A stretch of 64,000 nt of DNA from Climacteris rufus (Eukaryota; Chordata; Aves; Passeriformes; Climacteridae). A program made the position numbers and the translations under genes. The DNA is taken from positions 430,770 to 494,769 of the forward strand of contig VZRZ01002348.1 in the NCBI GenBank assembly GCA_013398175.1, written 5' to 3'. Numbering within the stretch: position 1 is the stretch's first letter; every line of letters begins with the position of its first letter. The notes under the pieces are model-generated. The model was given only the letters and a program-made list of their open reading frames with translations. It did not search any database and was not told the origin of the DNA. Below are positions 20,848 to 33,287 of this stretch, one piece after another.

Positions 20848-22142
20848 CTGCAAAACAAACAAATCATCAGTGGCTGTGCTGTGGCCGGATCAGCTGTGCA
20901 GCACATGAGCAGCTTTCTCCACTGGCCCTGCTCCAGCTGACTGCAGGGGACAGTGCAAGGATTGCACAGCTCTTAAATGCATTGATTTGAGCCTTGCTGG
21001 GAAGGGCTTGGAAGGGAGGGTTGGGCTGAAGCACACGTGGCTCAGGTCAGAAGGCAACCCCAGCCCTGATGTTTGCAGCGTGGCTCCTCCATCCTGCCTG
21101 AACACAGAAACACTGGAAAGGAGGATCTGGAGCACTGGGCAAAAGTCAGATCAGAAACCTTTCCATAGGGACAGCTGATCACAGAACACTGTACTGTGTT
21201 AGGGCTCAGGAAGCCACCAGCCCTCTTGGCTCTGGATTCAGATGCCTGACAGTTCCCAGGTTGGAAGGTTCAATTGCATGATCTCAAAGGTCTTTTCCAA
21301 CCTCAATGATTCTATGGAGCTATTTCCTAGTGGAAACATTGCTGTCATGGGCATCAAGAGCTTCTCCAACTCAGTTACACGACCAGTCCATGTAACTGGT
21401 CCTGTCCTGTCCTGATCTCCATGGTGAACCACATTTTTTTTGGAGCTGATGGCATCCAGTAGGCAATGGTGGAATGTGCCAGTCTGAACATTCACTTCTC
21501 AACAGCAGCCACAAAAGATGGGTTTGCTCTGGGAGCAGCCCTGAATTTTAATCTCATTGCCTCTGGTGAAAAGCAAAGGACATGAAGATGGATTTTGCTA
21601 AAAAGCACTTTCTGGCTGTGGTGGCCCCTTGCTGCTCCAAGCTCATGGGCAGGTGGTTGTCACAGACATGATAACAACTTGCTGATTAGCCCATAGGCAT
21701 GGGATGGTCTGAGAATTCATGCAGGTAAATGCCTGTGGCAAGCTGGCTTTTATAGGATGTTAGGACAGTACAGCTGCTGATGATCTGCTATTAAAAATAC
21801 ATATGCTGTTGATAGAAGTAGTATTTTAAAACCCTTCCCATAAAATAGGGTTCTGCATTTAACGACTGCTTGCTATGCAAGCACGAAAAAAATCAAAGTT
21901 CATGAAAAAGAAGAGGTTTTGCATGAGCAAATGAAGTGGAGCACAGACAGAATTTAAGAAATCTGTTGTTCTGCTCCTTCAATATTTTGAGAATTTTTAA
22001 ACTGTTCACATGACGTGCAAGTGTCTCAACACTTATCAATACCAATTTGCCTGTTCGCCATCCTTGCTTACTGCCCTGCAGGTGGGAAAATCACGGAATC
22101 CTGCCCTCCCCACCCAGAAAAGAGACATTTCCCGAGGTTCAC
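20848..22142 (-). other. ADAM12 intron 13
   Basis: A 1.3-kb intron with a short plus-oriented CR1 terminus near 21268-21316. Nothing else was recognised. Confidence 0.92.
21268..21316 (+). mobile_element. CR1 LINE 3' terminus (about 50 bp)
   Basis: catgatctcaaaggtctttt ccaacctcaatgattctatgg is the extreme CR1 3' end in sense orientation with the terminal ATTCTATG unit. Confidence 0.75.
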
Positions 22143-22232
22143 CTGGCAGTCCTCGCAGCAGAGCCCATGTGCACACACTGCTCCCGGGTTCAAGGCGCAG
22201 GTGGTTGCGTTACAGCACCGGTTTGTACATTC
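22143..22232 (-). CDS. ADAM12: ADAM12 exon 13: disintegrin domain
   Basis: TATCCAG|GAATGTACA...GACTGCCAG|GTGAAC, 90 bases, 30 codons, phase 0 at both ends. The translation is ECTNRCCNATTCALNPGAVC AHGLCCEDCQ. It has the CC-N-x-T-C-x-L-x7-C-x2-G-x-CC-x2-C pattern of the disintegrin fold and a conserved NAT sequon. Length equals the human exon as judged from the protein. Confidence 0.97.
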
Positions 22233-23702
22233 CTGGATAAATTCAGAGGGTAAATTTAGAGCAGACAACTTTCAGTCACAATGAGCTGTAAATCAAGAGG
22301 CTGCCTATAGCTCTGCCAAGAAAAGCTGGGCATGAAACCATGAATTATGCATGAATTCGACAACCTGATCCAAACAGCCTTGTCTGCCCTCAGATTCAAC
22401 AAGCCCAATAAGTGTAGTAAAACCAGAGAAGATGCTGAGGAGGGCTGGTTTATTCCAGCTAGGGATCTAATCCCAAATATCACAAGCAAGTCAAGCACGC
22501 TGACAGCAACCCTGATAGAGCACTGTGGTGTTTTATCCCCACAGGAATCATTGGAATGATTCCACTGCCTCCAGAGAGGATCCAGGAGCTGAGTAGCAGC
22601 TCCTGAGCATCACAACTACAGCTCTATTTTGTGACAGCTGCTGGCCAGGCTTCTGTTTGGATGGAGGCTGGGGCTGCCACAGAGGAAGACAACGACACTA
22701 TTCCATGTAATCCCTTATCAGAGTACACCAGTAATAGAGCTCTGAGATAGGAAATGAGTATGAATTGCAGCCTCACTCACTGATACATCCCAATTTCACA
22801 CTTGTGGATTAGATGGTGGCATGTGTGGGCTTCTGCAAACTTTATTCTCAGTAGAACAAGCTCGTAAGGAGTCTCAGAAAAGAATGGATTTGTTTTTCCA
22901 AGATAATGCCCACAAGCTGCAAGTTACACCAGCTGAGCTGAAATCTCATCTCTCTAACAGAAATAGCAGCAGATAAAATTGCTCTTCAGCTGTGTTAAGT
23001 CAGTTTGACTTAACAGGGGATCACTAACAATATAGGGAACACAGGAGAAATAAGTGGGTTAGAGTGATGTTTACAGCCTCTTGTTCCTTCAGTGCCTTCT
23101 GGAAAGCTTCCCAACTGGAAGGCAAGGCAGGGCTAGCACTGACTCACCAGTAAAGAGCAAAAGGATTCTCAGCATTTCACTGTTTTCTTAGGTAACATCT
23201 TCCTGGATGTACAAATCTAACTGTGCTTTGAAGCAGAGGAACAACTTCCTGCCCCTATTTTTGATGGCCGGAAGGCAGCAGGCTACAGAAATATTCCTGT
23301 GCAGCTGCTGCATGTCAGGAGTGATGTTCCTCTGCACAGAAGCACATTTTATAAATTCACTTCAAAAATAATGAGATAAACAGAGTGGAGTGTCAGTCCT
23401 ATTAAGGTCCTTCTGAAACAGTCAGCTCCAGTAGCCCATCCTCTGGCCTGACACCAGCATTCAGCATCCCACAGGCAGATTGGGATGAAGACACAGCTCT
23501 GTGAGTGGTGTTACAGCAGCCTCTGATATTTCCAATTGCTGTCTCACTTATTGCTCATTGTAGGGAATGAGCTTGGTAAATAGTTTTTTTGTGGCTGGGC
23601 TATCAAATTGTCAGGAATGGTTTTAAAATAAACAGGCAAACAAACAGAAAAGGCTCACCAGGCTTTTGGAGGATGGAGGCTGCCACCCAAAATTATTGCT
23701 GT

Positions 23703-23704
<2 letters not shown>

Positions 23705-23742
<38 letters not shown>
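23705..23742. repeat. (ATT)n microsatellite, about 12.7 copies
   Basis: Uninterrupted ATT triplets over 38 bases; a likely length-polymorphic marker. Confidence 0.97.
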
Positions 23743-24019
23743 CTGTTATTGATAACCACAGCCATGATGGGAGGGGGTTTCTTGGTGGGGGTCTCCTGGC
23801 TTATCAGATCAAGCAGAGCAGCCTAACCCCAGAACAAATCCTGCAGAACGTGGTGCCAGACACTGTCCTGTGGACAGGACACCTTGTTGTCACCCTCTCT
23901 TTTCTAAGAACACAAGACAGACCGCACTGGGTCAGCCCATAACCCTTCTGTCCTTGTGTCCCCCTGAGAGCAGCCAGCAGAGGATGTTTAAGGACAGGGA
24001 CCCCTTCCCGATCTCCTGG

Positions 24020-24063
24020 CTTTCCCTTGGCTTTCCCTTGGCTTTCCCTTGGCTCTCTCTTGG
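24020..24063. repeat. 11-bp tandem repeat, 4 copies
   Basis: Three identical ctttcccttgg units followed by ctctctcttgg. The reverse complement, ccaagggaaag, closely matches the 11-bp units at 63936-63979. Confidence 0.93.
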
Positions 24064-24249
24064 CTGCAGGGGCATTTTTAGCACCTGTAACAGCCAGGAA
24101 CTCACCTGTAGCCAACACAGTCAGGGGAGCAGCACCTTCTGCTTGTTTGAAACCTGCCCTTTCCTAACTTCACCTGCACATTTCTTGTGGGGGACAATCT
24201 CTCCTCACTCACGCTTTCCATTTCCCTCATGATTTTATCAGCTTATGTT

Positions 24250-25330
24250 GCATTTTCCTTCATTTGCTCCTTTTTCAGCCAGAGCACCTTCAAAACTTTG
24301 AACCACCTTATTGCTTTTCTCTGAAGCTTTTTCACTCTGCTTTATCCTCCCCTGGATCAGGGAGGGGTAGGGAAAACCTGCACAAGCAGTTTCAGGCGCA
24401 GCAGATTTATAGAGGTCTGCTGGTGCTTTGTTTTGTTTTCCTATTTCTCCCCTAGTACTTTCTAACAGCCTATTTACCTTTTAGACCACTCCTGAGCACT
24501 GGGCTGACATTTTCATGAGACTATTTATTGCAATATGAAGTCTTGTTCCTCCATGGTCAGAGTCAGCTCAGAGTCCATCATGTTCTTTGTGATTTTAGGA
24601 ACGTGCATCACTCCTCACTGAGTCCCATTTCTCATCTTAATGCCTGTTCCAGCTGTCTCAGAAGGTTTCTCTGCAGTCCTTCACAGCCAGTTTTCATCTC
24701 TACCAGCCTAACTAATATCATCAGCAAATTAAAGACTATTCCTCTTCCCAGGCTGTTTATGAAAATGCTGAGCTGTGTAGTTCCCAGGACACATCTCATG
24801 GATACATCACAGCAGATCTCCTTTCACTGCACGAAGTGCAAGATTTATACCTGGTTGTGTCTCCTATCTTTTAACCCAATTTTTGCCCATGCAGTTTTCT
24901 CTCATCTACAGCTGCTCAATCGCCTAGAGAGGCTTTAAAAGGCTCTCTCAACTCCTGACAGGCTCCAGTGACAGCACTGTCCCTTTCCATCCACTTGTTA
25001 CGCCCCTCAGAGCACTGTGATGGCTTTGGAAGACAAGATTTGTAAAACAAGATTTTGTAAGACAAGATTTCCTGGCACAAAAGTCGTGCTGATTTGTCCC
25101 TGGCATGTCACAGCTGTTTGGGCACTCACTCCTAATTACATTTGGAAGTAATTTGTCTGACTTGTGAGTTTGCAGTTCATAGTTTTCTGTTCCCCTCTGC
25201 AGCTGGTTATAAAAGTAGACACATTTTCATCGTTCAAGGACCAAGGATTTTTAATTCTATTCCTTATCTTTCCATCTGTAATCTGCATTAGCCCTCCTTC
25301 CACAAACGCTGTAGCACATCCGATTCTTTT
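24250..25330 (-). mobile_element. Diverged ancient CR1/L3-like LINE remnant
   Basis: Successive phrases follow the order seen in CR1 3' coding/UTR regions read in reverse: ctaatatcatcagcaaatta, gctgtttatgaaaatgctga, a ...tttaacccaatttttgccca stretch, and agacaagatttcctggcaca with gtgctgattt. Divergence is high and indels are many, so the edges are approximate and the call is by resemblance only. It includes a local 3-copy repeat of acaagattt at 25031-25072. Confidence 0.5.
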
Positions 25331-25362
25331 GGTCATATAATACAAAATTAAGTTAGAATCTT

Positions 25363-25575
25363 AAAATCATAGAATAGTTTGGGATGGAAAGGAACTTAAA
25401 GTTCATCTTGTTCTACCCCCTGCCATAGGCAGGGACACCTTCCACCATTCCAGAGTGCTCCAAGCCTTGTCCAGCCTGGCCTTGGACACTTCCAGGGATC
25501 CAGGGGCAGCCACAGCTTCTCTGGTCACCCTGTGCCAGGGCCTCCCCACCCTCACAGGGAAGGATTTAATCCTAA
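25363..25575 (-). mobile_element. CR1 LINE 3' fragment
   Basis: ttaaaatcatagaatagttt gggatggaaaggaacttaaa, gccataggcagggacacctt, ggggcagccacagcttctct, tccccaccctcacagggaag. Reverse orientation. It includes the single-copy ancestor of the 51-bp unit amplified at 496-1055. Confidence 0.92.
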
Positions 25576-26457
25576 AGTCACTCATTCTTGAGATACTGCA
25601 ACACTGTGGACAAAACTCAGCTGGTATAAATGACTGGGCAGTGAATCAGTAACTAATCACACAGGTTTTCTGAAACCACTCAGATTATAGCAGTAAATCC
25701 CAAATGAATTTGATTGCACCCAAGCTGCAGTTTGCCAATATAACTAAAAAGGAAAAAAAGGACAGAAAGAAGAGGCAGATCAAGTCAGTGCTTGCTGACA
25801 TTAAGTGGCTTTGACTTGAAAACGTATCACTAACATTCAAAAATGAAAACAAGAAAGATAAGTGGGTTAGAAAGACATTTACAAGCTGCTTGCACTCTAT
25901 TGACTTTAAACAAGAAGATAAGCTTGCTTCTTCCAACCTTGTTACCCTCAAGAGTGAGTGAATTGTCAGGAAGTCCTCACGGCTGGGATAAATCCAATAC
26001 CCTCCATAGGCAGGATGCAGCAGCATCTTGCTGTTTTAACTGCCCCCATCTCTTCTGTGTGCAGATCCCTATTTATCACAGGAAACAAATCCCTCATCTG
26101 CTGCTGCCTTTAATTCAGATCATCAGAGAGAAGTTCAATGCACCCAATGAGGATGGGATGTGAAAGGGATAAGGGTGTCAGCTCGGATATTATTTGACCC
26201 CCAGGTTTTGCCTATCTCCTCCTGATCTGAGGAGTTCTCTGACACACTCAACTAAATGGAACAATCTTTGAAGTTGCAGCAATCTGTTTGGGAGGCAGTG
26301 GAGGCTATTTCTGTTCTGAGGTAACTGTCTACAGAGAAAGAAAAATCCCACAGTGAAGGGGGGAAAGGTCTTGTACCTAAAAGCTGAAGCTGCAATGAAA
26401 AATACCCTGCCATTATTAATACTTCTATTTATACAGTGTTATATATAAGGATAATGA

Positions 26458-26640
26458 GGCCCTGGCACAGGGTGCCCAGAGAAGCTGTGGCTGCCCCATC
26501 CCTGGAAGTGCCCAAGGCCAGGTTGGATGGGGTTGGAGCAACCTGGGACAGTGGAAGGTGTCCCTGCCTATGGCCCAAACTGGGAATGGGTTATCTTTAA
26601 GGTCCCTTCAAACCCAAACTGTTCCATGATTCCACAATTT
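26458..26640 (+). mobile_element. CR1 LINE 3' fragment, opposite to the gene
   Basis: Sense CR1: ggccctggcacagggtgccc, agaagctgtggctgccccat, ggtgtccctgcctatggccc, ending aaactgttccatgattccac a. About 180 bp. Confidence 0.92.
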
Positions 26641-27050
26641 CTGTGGTTATCCTGATAATAAAATATGAGGGGTTTGTCACTGACAGAAACAAACCTTCAA
26701 TTAACGCACGTTATCTTGAGAAATTCAAGCCAAGTTCACAAAGTTATTTGGAGTTTTGCTGATTAGCCAATGCTGAAAGGAACTTCTAGGAACAGGAGGT
26801 CATGGCCAGTCTGCTGGACAAGCCAGAGTTTGCTCTCTAAGGATGAACTGAGCACATTCTTAACCCAAGCCCTGCCTGAACCTCAGCAACCTGAACGCAC
26901 TGGAGACTCCGTGCACTTCTGAGGGCTCTGAGGTTTCAGCTGACAGCAGAGAAGGGAGAGCTCTGTTTTACACCAGCCATGCCAAAGAAACCCCCTCTGT
27001 TAAGCACCTGCAGGCAGGATGTGAGCAGCAGCTCCCAGGGGCTGCCTTAC

Positions 27051-27228
27051 CTCAGGCTCCCCGCAGTCGCACTCCTCTCCATCCTCCACGTAGCCATTCC
27101 CACACTTCTGCCCACCAAAGGACTCCTTGGCTTCAGGCAGGTTGAAGAGACACATTCCCACTCCTTTCTCCAGGCTGTTTTCCAGGTCCTTTCTGCTGCA
27201 GCTACTGAACACCATGGGAAATGGATAG
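27051..27228 (-). CDS. ADAM12: ADAM12 exon 12: metalloprotease end and disintegrin start
   Basis: TTCTTCCAG|CTATCCATTT...GAGCCTGAG|GTAAGG, 178 bases, phase 2 in and phase 0 out. The translation includes YPFPMVFSSCSRKDLENSLE, KGVGMCLFNLPEAKESFGGQ and KCGNGYVEDGEECDCGEPE. FSSCSRKD to CLFN closes the catalytic domain; CGN-x-VE-x-GEECDCG is the signature opening of ADAM disintegrin domains. Length equals the human exon as judged from the protein. Confidence 0.97.
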
Positions 27229-28113
27229 CTGGAAGAAAAACATGTGGAGACAAAAGGGAAGCTTGTATTGTCAGATGGAAACATCACTCACACTGGTGAC
27301 TTTTTAGCTCATCTGTGCCTTAACCAGAAGATTTTGTTCACTTTTTTATCACACAGAATTGAGATACAGCAATTCACTGTAAAATTGAGCCAAACCCATT
27401 TATCATAATTTCTGACTGTGAGTAAGGGAATTTCCATAATTTGCTCTTCAGTTCGTAGCCGCTGTTAAGGATTGGAAAGGTTCACATTTGGAATTCCTTC
27501 TCCCTCTTTTGCATATGGAGTTATAATCCAAACTGTAATTGTGAGCCTAAAGAAATACTGGGTTTGCAAGTAGTATCCTGCATTTGCAGGACTGCAAAAT
27601 GTCCTAATCCTTCTCGGAAAATTCAGCCTCAAATGGCAAATTCATTCATCTTGTTCTGCAGAATGACAAACTTCCTGCTCTTTTCAGGAAAAAAAAAAGA
27701 ATAAAAGAAAAAAAAACCCAAAACACTGTTACTTGATAAGAGCCTGCTTCTGCTATTCATCAAAGTTGAGCTTGGGAACTGCATGATTAAAGCAAAGACA
27801 GTTCTTATTTTAAATCAGCATGACTGTAAGGACACTGTACTGAAAATACCCATGTTTTGAATTCCCACTGCTGAGTGCAGGATCCAGCCCTGCTGTGCAG
27901 GCACACAGCAGCTTCCATTTCTTTGTCAAAACACACAGACAGGGTTAACAAAATGTGTAGTACAAATATCAGCAGATAATTGGTGTTTTTCTCTTGGAGA
28001 ACTTAATTCCATTTCTGCTAATGAATGTTTGCAGTTTGACTCAGAGATGTGAGACCTGGGTCTGGCCATCAGTGTGGGGTTCTAAGGGCTGCTGTGCCTG
28101 CTCTGCACTGAGG

Positions 28114-28332
28114 TGGAATCACACGATCCCAGAATGGTTTGGTTTGGGAAGGAACTTCAAGCCCATCTTGTTCCATCCCCTGGGCAGGGACACCTTCCAC
28201 TGTCCCAGGCTGCTCCAACCCCATCCAACCTGGCCTTGGACACTTCCAGGGATGGAGCAGCCACAGCTTCTCTGGGCACCCTGTGCCAGGGCCTCCCCAC
28301 CTTCACAGGGAAGAATCATCCCTCATATTTAA
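28114..28332 (-). mobile_element. CR1 LINE 3' fragment
   Basis: tggaatcacacgatcccaga atggtttggtttgggaagga, gggcagggacaccttccact, ggagcagccacagcttctct, tccccaccttcacagggaag. Reverse orientation, about 220 bp. Confidence 0.92.
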
Positions 28333-28499
28333 TGTCCATGTTGAATTACACTGAATTTGTGTCACAAACACGTTGTAAAACAGCATCTTCCCTCAGACTG
28401 GGCATCTTGATGTCTGCCACTCCCTGGTCCAGCAGTAACTCCATGTGTCAGCAGCTCAGAGCCAACCTGGTACTTTGACTTTACTCACTGAATGCTTTG

Positions 28500-28541
28500 T
28501 GTGTTATTAGGACTGCTTTCTGTGTTATTAGGACTGTTTTC
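28500..28541. repeat. 21-bp tandem duplication
   Basis: tgtgttattaggactgcttt c and tgtgttattaggactgtttt c side by side, with one mismatch. Intronic. Confidence 0.9.
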
Positions 28542-31500
28542 TTTACAGACAAGCAAGATAACAGACAGAAATTCTGCACTGCTGCACTTCAGACTTCAAT
28601 TAATCTCCTGGTGTTTCTGATATCCTGAAATGAAAAGCTTGTCTTGGGAATGATGATGCCTGTAGGTCTCAGAAAGGGATAATTTCTATTAAAAAGAGGG
28701 AAAAGTTTGACAACTACAAATGCAATAGAGCTTCCTAGGCTGACATAAGGAAATTAATTAGGATCTTCTAGAAGGTTATGGATACATTACAGAATAGAAT
28801 ATGTTTTGTGCCTAGTTAAAATTACCTCTTTTACAGTTTCTTTTGCAATAAAACAGCCAGCTCATTGGAAAAGAACATAAACATGACTCTGAAGAAAAAA
28901 ATAATTTTCCTATATCACTATAGGGCTTGTCAAGTGAAACTAAACAGTTTTGAGTTTCACTGACATAAGACTTCAGAAAGCTAATAGGCATCTCCATGTA
29001 ATAAGCTGATTGCTGGAAAATATCAGTGTTTCAGCAAAATGACAGAGTCTAAGACAAATAAAGAAATTTCAGAATAGCAGGAGGTAGGAGCCAGGCTGTT
29101 AGCTGGGCCCCAAGGGAGGACAGGGAAGGTACTTGGAGTAATGGAACAGAAAATGAAGGCACTTGGAAAGCTACTGACCATTTATATTGAGCAGCTGGAG
29201 ATGTTTTTAACAGGACACCACGAACTTCTGTCCTACCCTAAGTCTGATTGGAAAGAAACCTCACAGAATTCTGTGTACATGACTCCGAACAAGTAGAGGG
29301 ATGTGCATTCCTGCCAAAGCCCAGGAAAAAATGAAGAAACCCAGATACGTCTGACTGATAAATCCTGATGAGGGCTTGATCATATCAAAGTGTGAATAAA
29401 TGAATACTGCATCACCCAGGCAAGAGCCTGCACTTCAGTGGCACAGTTTTACTTCGATATCCCTTGGGATGAGACAAGGAGACACCCACCCTTTACATGG
29501 AATGGAATCCATCCAGGAACACAATGAATGCAGTTTTCCATGTGGCACCTCTCAGCCACACACAGATCACGAGAACAGCTCACCTGCCAAAGCTGTCAGT
29601 GTTTTGGGGCTGTTCCTGTGCATCCCTGGCTGCTCAGGATCATCTGCATGGATGTGAGATGTGTCTGTCCATCAGAGGAGGGCAGAATCCTCTCTCTGCA
29701 CCAGAGGTGAAATGGTGTCATTGCTAATGAATGAGGTTTCTGTGTCCTCCCAAAGGAACTTCAAGCTGTTTCCTATTTTGAACTGAGATATCCATTCATC
29801 TTCTGCCTTTTCCTGCTCCTGATGCCGATTTCCTCAGCTGACATCAGTGCAGCACAAGCTACATGATGACATTTCCCAAAAATACTTTTTCTTTACCAAG
29901 TTAGCCCCAAGTCAGCTGGTGGAAACAGAGAAACTTCAGGGTAACCACACCATGCAAGAGAAGATCCCACATCAACTGGTGCCAGTTGATATTTCATTGG
30001 AAACTTGATTGATCTTTCTGCTGTGACATTCTGATACACAACCATTCTTCATTTCTTTTGACCAATAAAGTTCCATGTAACATCCACAGCACTTGATTGT
30101 TGTGATTTTAGGCTATATTTTGCCTGTCTTTGCAATTTTAAAGCTGTTTCATCAGAAGCACAAAATCTCTGGCAGATGGGAAGGGAAACCACAGCTATCA
30201 GATGTCAGGAGCACTCAAATCAATGTTTGACTGCATCTGGAGCTTGTGAGAAATGACAAAGGAATGGTGATGTGAAAGGAACTCGTCCTCTGAACACATG
30301 CAGGGTGCTCCCTCCCACTGGAAAGAGGCTACTGGAAAGCTACCTCTGGGTGGGAGAAGGAAATGGGGTCTCCACAGTAAAGTCAGTCCTTGATCTGCCT
30401 CCAAGATTTCAGGAACATCTAAACAGGAATATCTGTGCTTCCTGTGGTAGCTCAGACACTTTTTCTATTGGAAAACCAGCTCAAAAATGCCATGGGAGAA
30501 CCTTCCAGAGGTAAAAAATTCATTAGCAATCTTTATACTCCATTAATCTTCACTCAAGACATTTTCTGTTACGGATCCTTATATTTATACAGTTGGAAAG
30601 AGAAAGGAAACTTTAGTCCAACCTAACTCCTGTTCTAAAATGCTGTGTCCCACACAGTTTTTACACTGTCTGAATCTGTAGATTTAATACACAGTGGATC
30701 ATTTTGTCAAACTGTTCTGGCTGTGGGTACAACTCTACAGAACTCAAACTGTTCCCAGCACTACCATCAGTCTCTTCAGTGGCTTTACAGCAAGGAAAAA
30801 TAATTTCAGCCTTTCTAGCCCTCTTGAATTCACAGCATTCCTCAGTGTCTCTTTGGTGCTTAAAAGATGTGTTTAATCCCCAGCAACAAATATCCCAGTT
30901 TCCAACAAAAATAGCTTTGCCTGCTCCTGCAAATAAGACCTTCACAGTAGTAAGAGGTTCCCTGGTAATCAATTCCTTGAGAAACACAGCCTGGGCTTGT
31001 CCCGTTCATTTACATTTCAGGCACTCCAGCCCTCCAAATGCCAGGTTCCTTTAGGCAGTTCTGCATTTAGCCTGTATTAGATGGCTCCTTGCATTAACTA
31101 AGTGAAGTGGCATCAGCACTGTGTCAAGTCCCATTTAAGAAAAGAGGATTCTTTGTACCAGCAACTCGTTGCCCAGCACAGGCTTTCTTTTTTTTTTTTT
31201 TATGAAATATAAAAGCTCATCTCCATCATCTCCATTTCACAGAAATTCCCCTTCCTAAGGGGCTGAATGACAAGGGAGTACAAGCACAGGAACAGAGCCA
31301 GTGCCCCAGAAAATTATAGAGTGAGGAGATGAGACAGGCAGAGCACTCAGGAGAAATGGAGTGGCTGCAGATCCAGCTCTGGAAGCACTGCTGGGGCTGG
31401 GGGGACATTCCCATTGCTCTGTCCCACTGGTCCATCTGGAAGATGCCTGGAGGGACACTGACCTGAGCTGCAGGAGATCCAAACCCCACCAGGTGCATTG

Positions 31501-31856
31501 CAGCACCACCTCAGGACAGCCTTCTGAAATGAAAATCCTTTGGTTCCTCCAGATCTTTTCTATCTGCACCTCAGTGCCTTGGATCCACCTCCTCTGTGCT
31601 CCTCCACCATAAAACACAACAGATTTTGCTGTGTCTCCAGAAGCACCACTGAAGTGGTAACACCAACAATGCTTCTGGCAATTCTCTATCTCCTGTTGCA
31701 CAGGAGGATAAACTGCAGGTTCACTGTATCTTGCAAACAAACCTTTTGATTAATATGATTAACACTACCCAATCTCTCTTTTTATTTCTTATGCAAGAGC
31801 TGTAGGAGTTTTCTAAAGGAACTGCCTTGTTCTGTGCAAAATCTTGGTGCACACAA

Positions 31857-31891
31857 ACACACACACACACACTATATATGTATATACATAT
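31857..31891. repeat. (AC)n followed by AT-rich dinucleotide tract
   Basis: Eight AC dinucleotides then tatatatgtatatacatat. A compound microsatellite in intron 11. Confidence 0.9.
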
Positions 31892-33202
31892 CTATTTATA
31901 GGGTTCATTTCTTCCAGTTCATATCACAACCTGATTATTCAGCATTATGGCAATGTTTGTACAGAGCCTTTTACCAAAAGACCCTGCAGTGTTTTACAAT
32001 TATTCACTCAATTAAAATGCACAAGAGCCCCAAAGAGCTCTATTAAGTACCACCAGACCTCCCTCCCTGAGGGAATATGATAATTGGAGATTATATTAAT
32101 TTTAAAAGGGACATTTTTGTTTTTTGGAGCATACTTACGGAAACAACTGTTGGCTAGCTGATTTCCAAAGGTGCACAAAACTGGGACTGAACTTTGCCCA
32201 GAATTCTTGAAAACCCAAACCTGAGGGGCCATATCTGGAAAGAGCTCAGGCATGAGCTGTGATTTTTAGGATCAGGAAGGTGCTCAAAGACAAGAGGGGT
32301 GTGAGCCCCAGCCCTTGGAGTCAGAAATGTCACCAGTCACACACCTGAATTTCCAACACTTTTCATGACAACACCTTGTCTGAACTGACCATCACAGCGA
32401 CTCTGTCTTGACCTGAGAACCCTGTGAGATTCACAAAGATAAAAATTTACTATCCTTGATCTCCAAAATTCCTGATTTTTGGCTTCACAGTGGCTCACTT
32501 AAAACTGGAGAGGAGGAGAGCAATGCAAGACCTTTTACTGGAGGATGGAGATGTGAGTTTGAGCTTGTGACAGAGAAATACGTAAGTTTTCTCTTGAATA
32601 TCCCAGGTTTACATAGGAATATTAAAATAGGGAGGGGTTAAGTTAAAGAATAGAGTTGTTTTTCTTAACACAGGTATAAATAATTTTTCCATGGAAAAAA
32701 TGGCAGCACTAGAGAAAGTAACCCAAGAACAAACCTCTACAAGGTAGAAACTCAACCAACATAAATGTTTCTAGACCCAGGGAGGTGTTGATTTCAAGGA
32801 ACTGTGACAATTTTCCAGCCTCCTCTAACTCCTGATCTAATTGACGTAATTCTTTTCCACTCAAAACCATCCCCCTTGGTTTTAACCTTCTAGACATTAT
32901 TACTGCTCTCCATCTTTTGAAAACAACTTTTTCTGGTCTCCTAAGAGAGATGAGTCTACCAGAATAAAAGTGAATTTGCTATTAGATGACATTTTTTGAC
33001 ACTCCAGCTCTTCTGTACAGCAAGTATGTTAATGAATTAGTAAGCATAAAGAACTTCACAGGATTAGGTGTCAAGCAGGAGATAAAATCCAGTTTTCTTT
33101 GATATTGAAATAGGTGTTCAAATACTACAGATCCCTTCATGTATCAAGTGCTGTCACTACACGTTATTTCCTACACCACATGTTCTAGTAGCAATTGTTT
33201 AA

Positions 33203-33287
33203 AATTAGACAAGTGCCATAATGTGGAAGGACTTTTTAATCTATTAATTAGACAACTGCCGTAATATGGCAGACCTTCTAATCTATT
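33203..33287. repeat. 43-bp diverged tandem duplication
   Basis: Two adjacent copies, starting aattagacaagtgcc and aattagacaactgcc and both ending aatctatt. They differ by several substitutions and one indel, so the duplication is old. Confidence 0.8.

Larger units (their letters stand above)
22233..27050 (-). other. ADAM12 intron 12
   Basis: A 4.8-kb intron, the most repeat-rich after intron 11. It holds an ATT microsatellite (23705-23742), an 11-bp repeat (24020-24063), a diverged CR1 stretch (about 24250-25330), a young-looking CR1 fragment (25363-25575) and a plus-oriented CR1 fragment (26458-26640). The part at 22,233-23,700 shows nothing I can identify. Confidence 0.9.
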
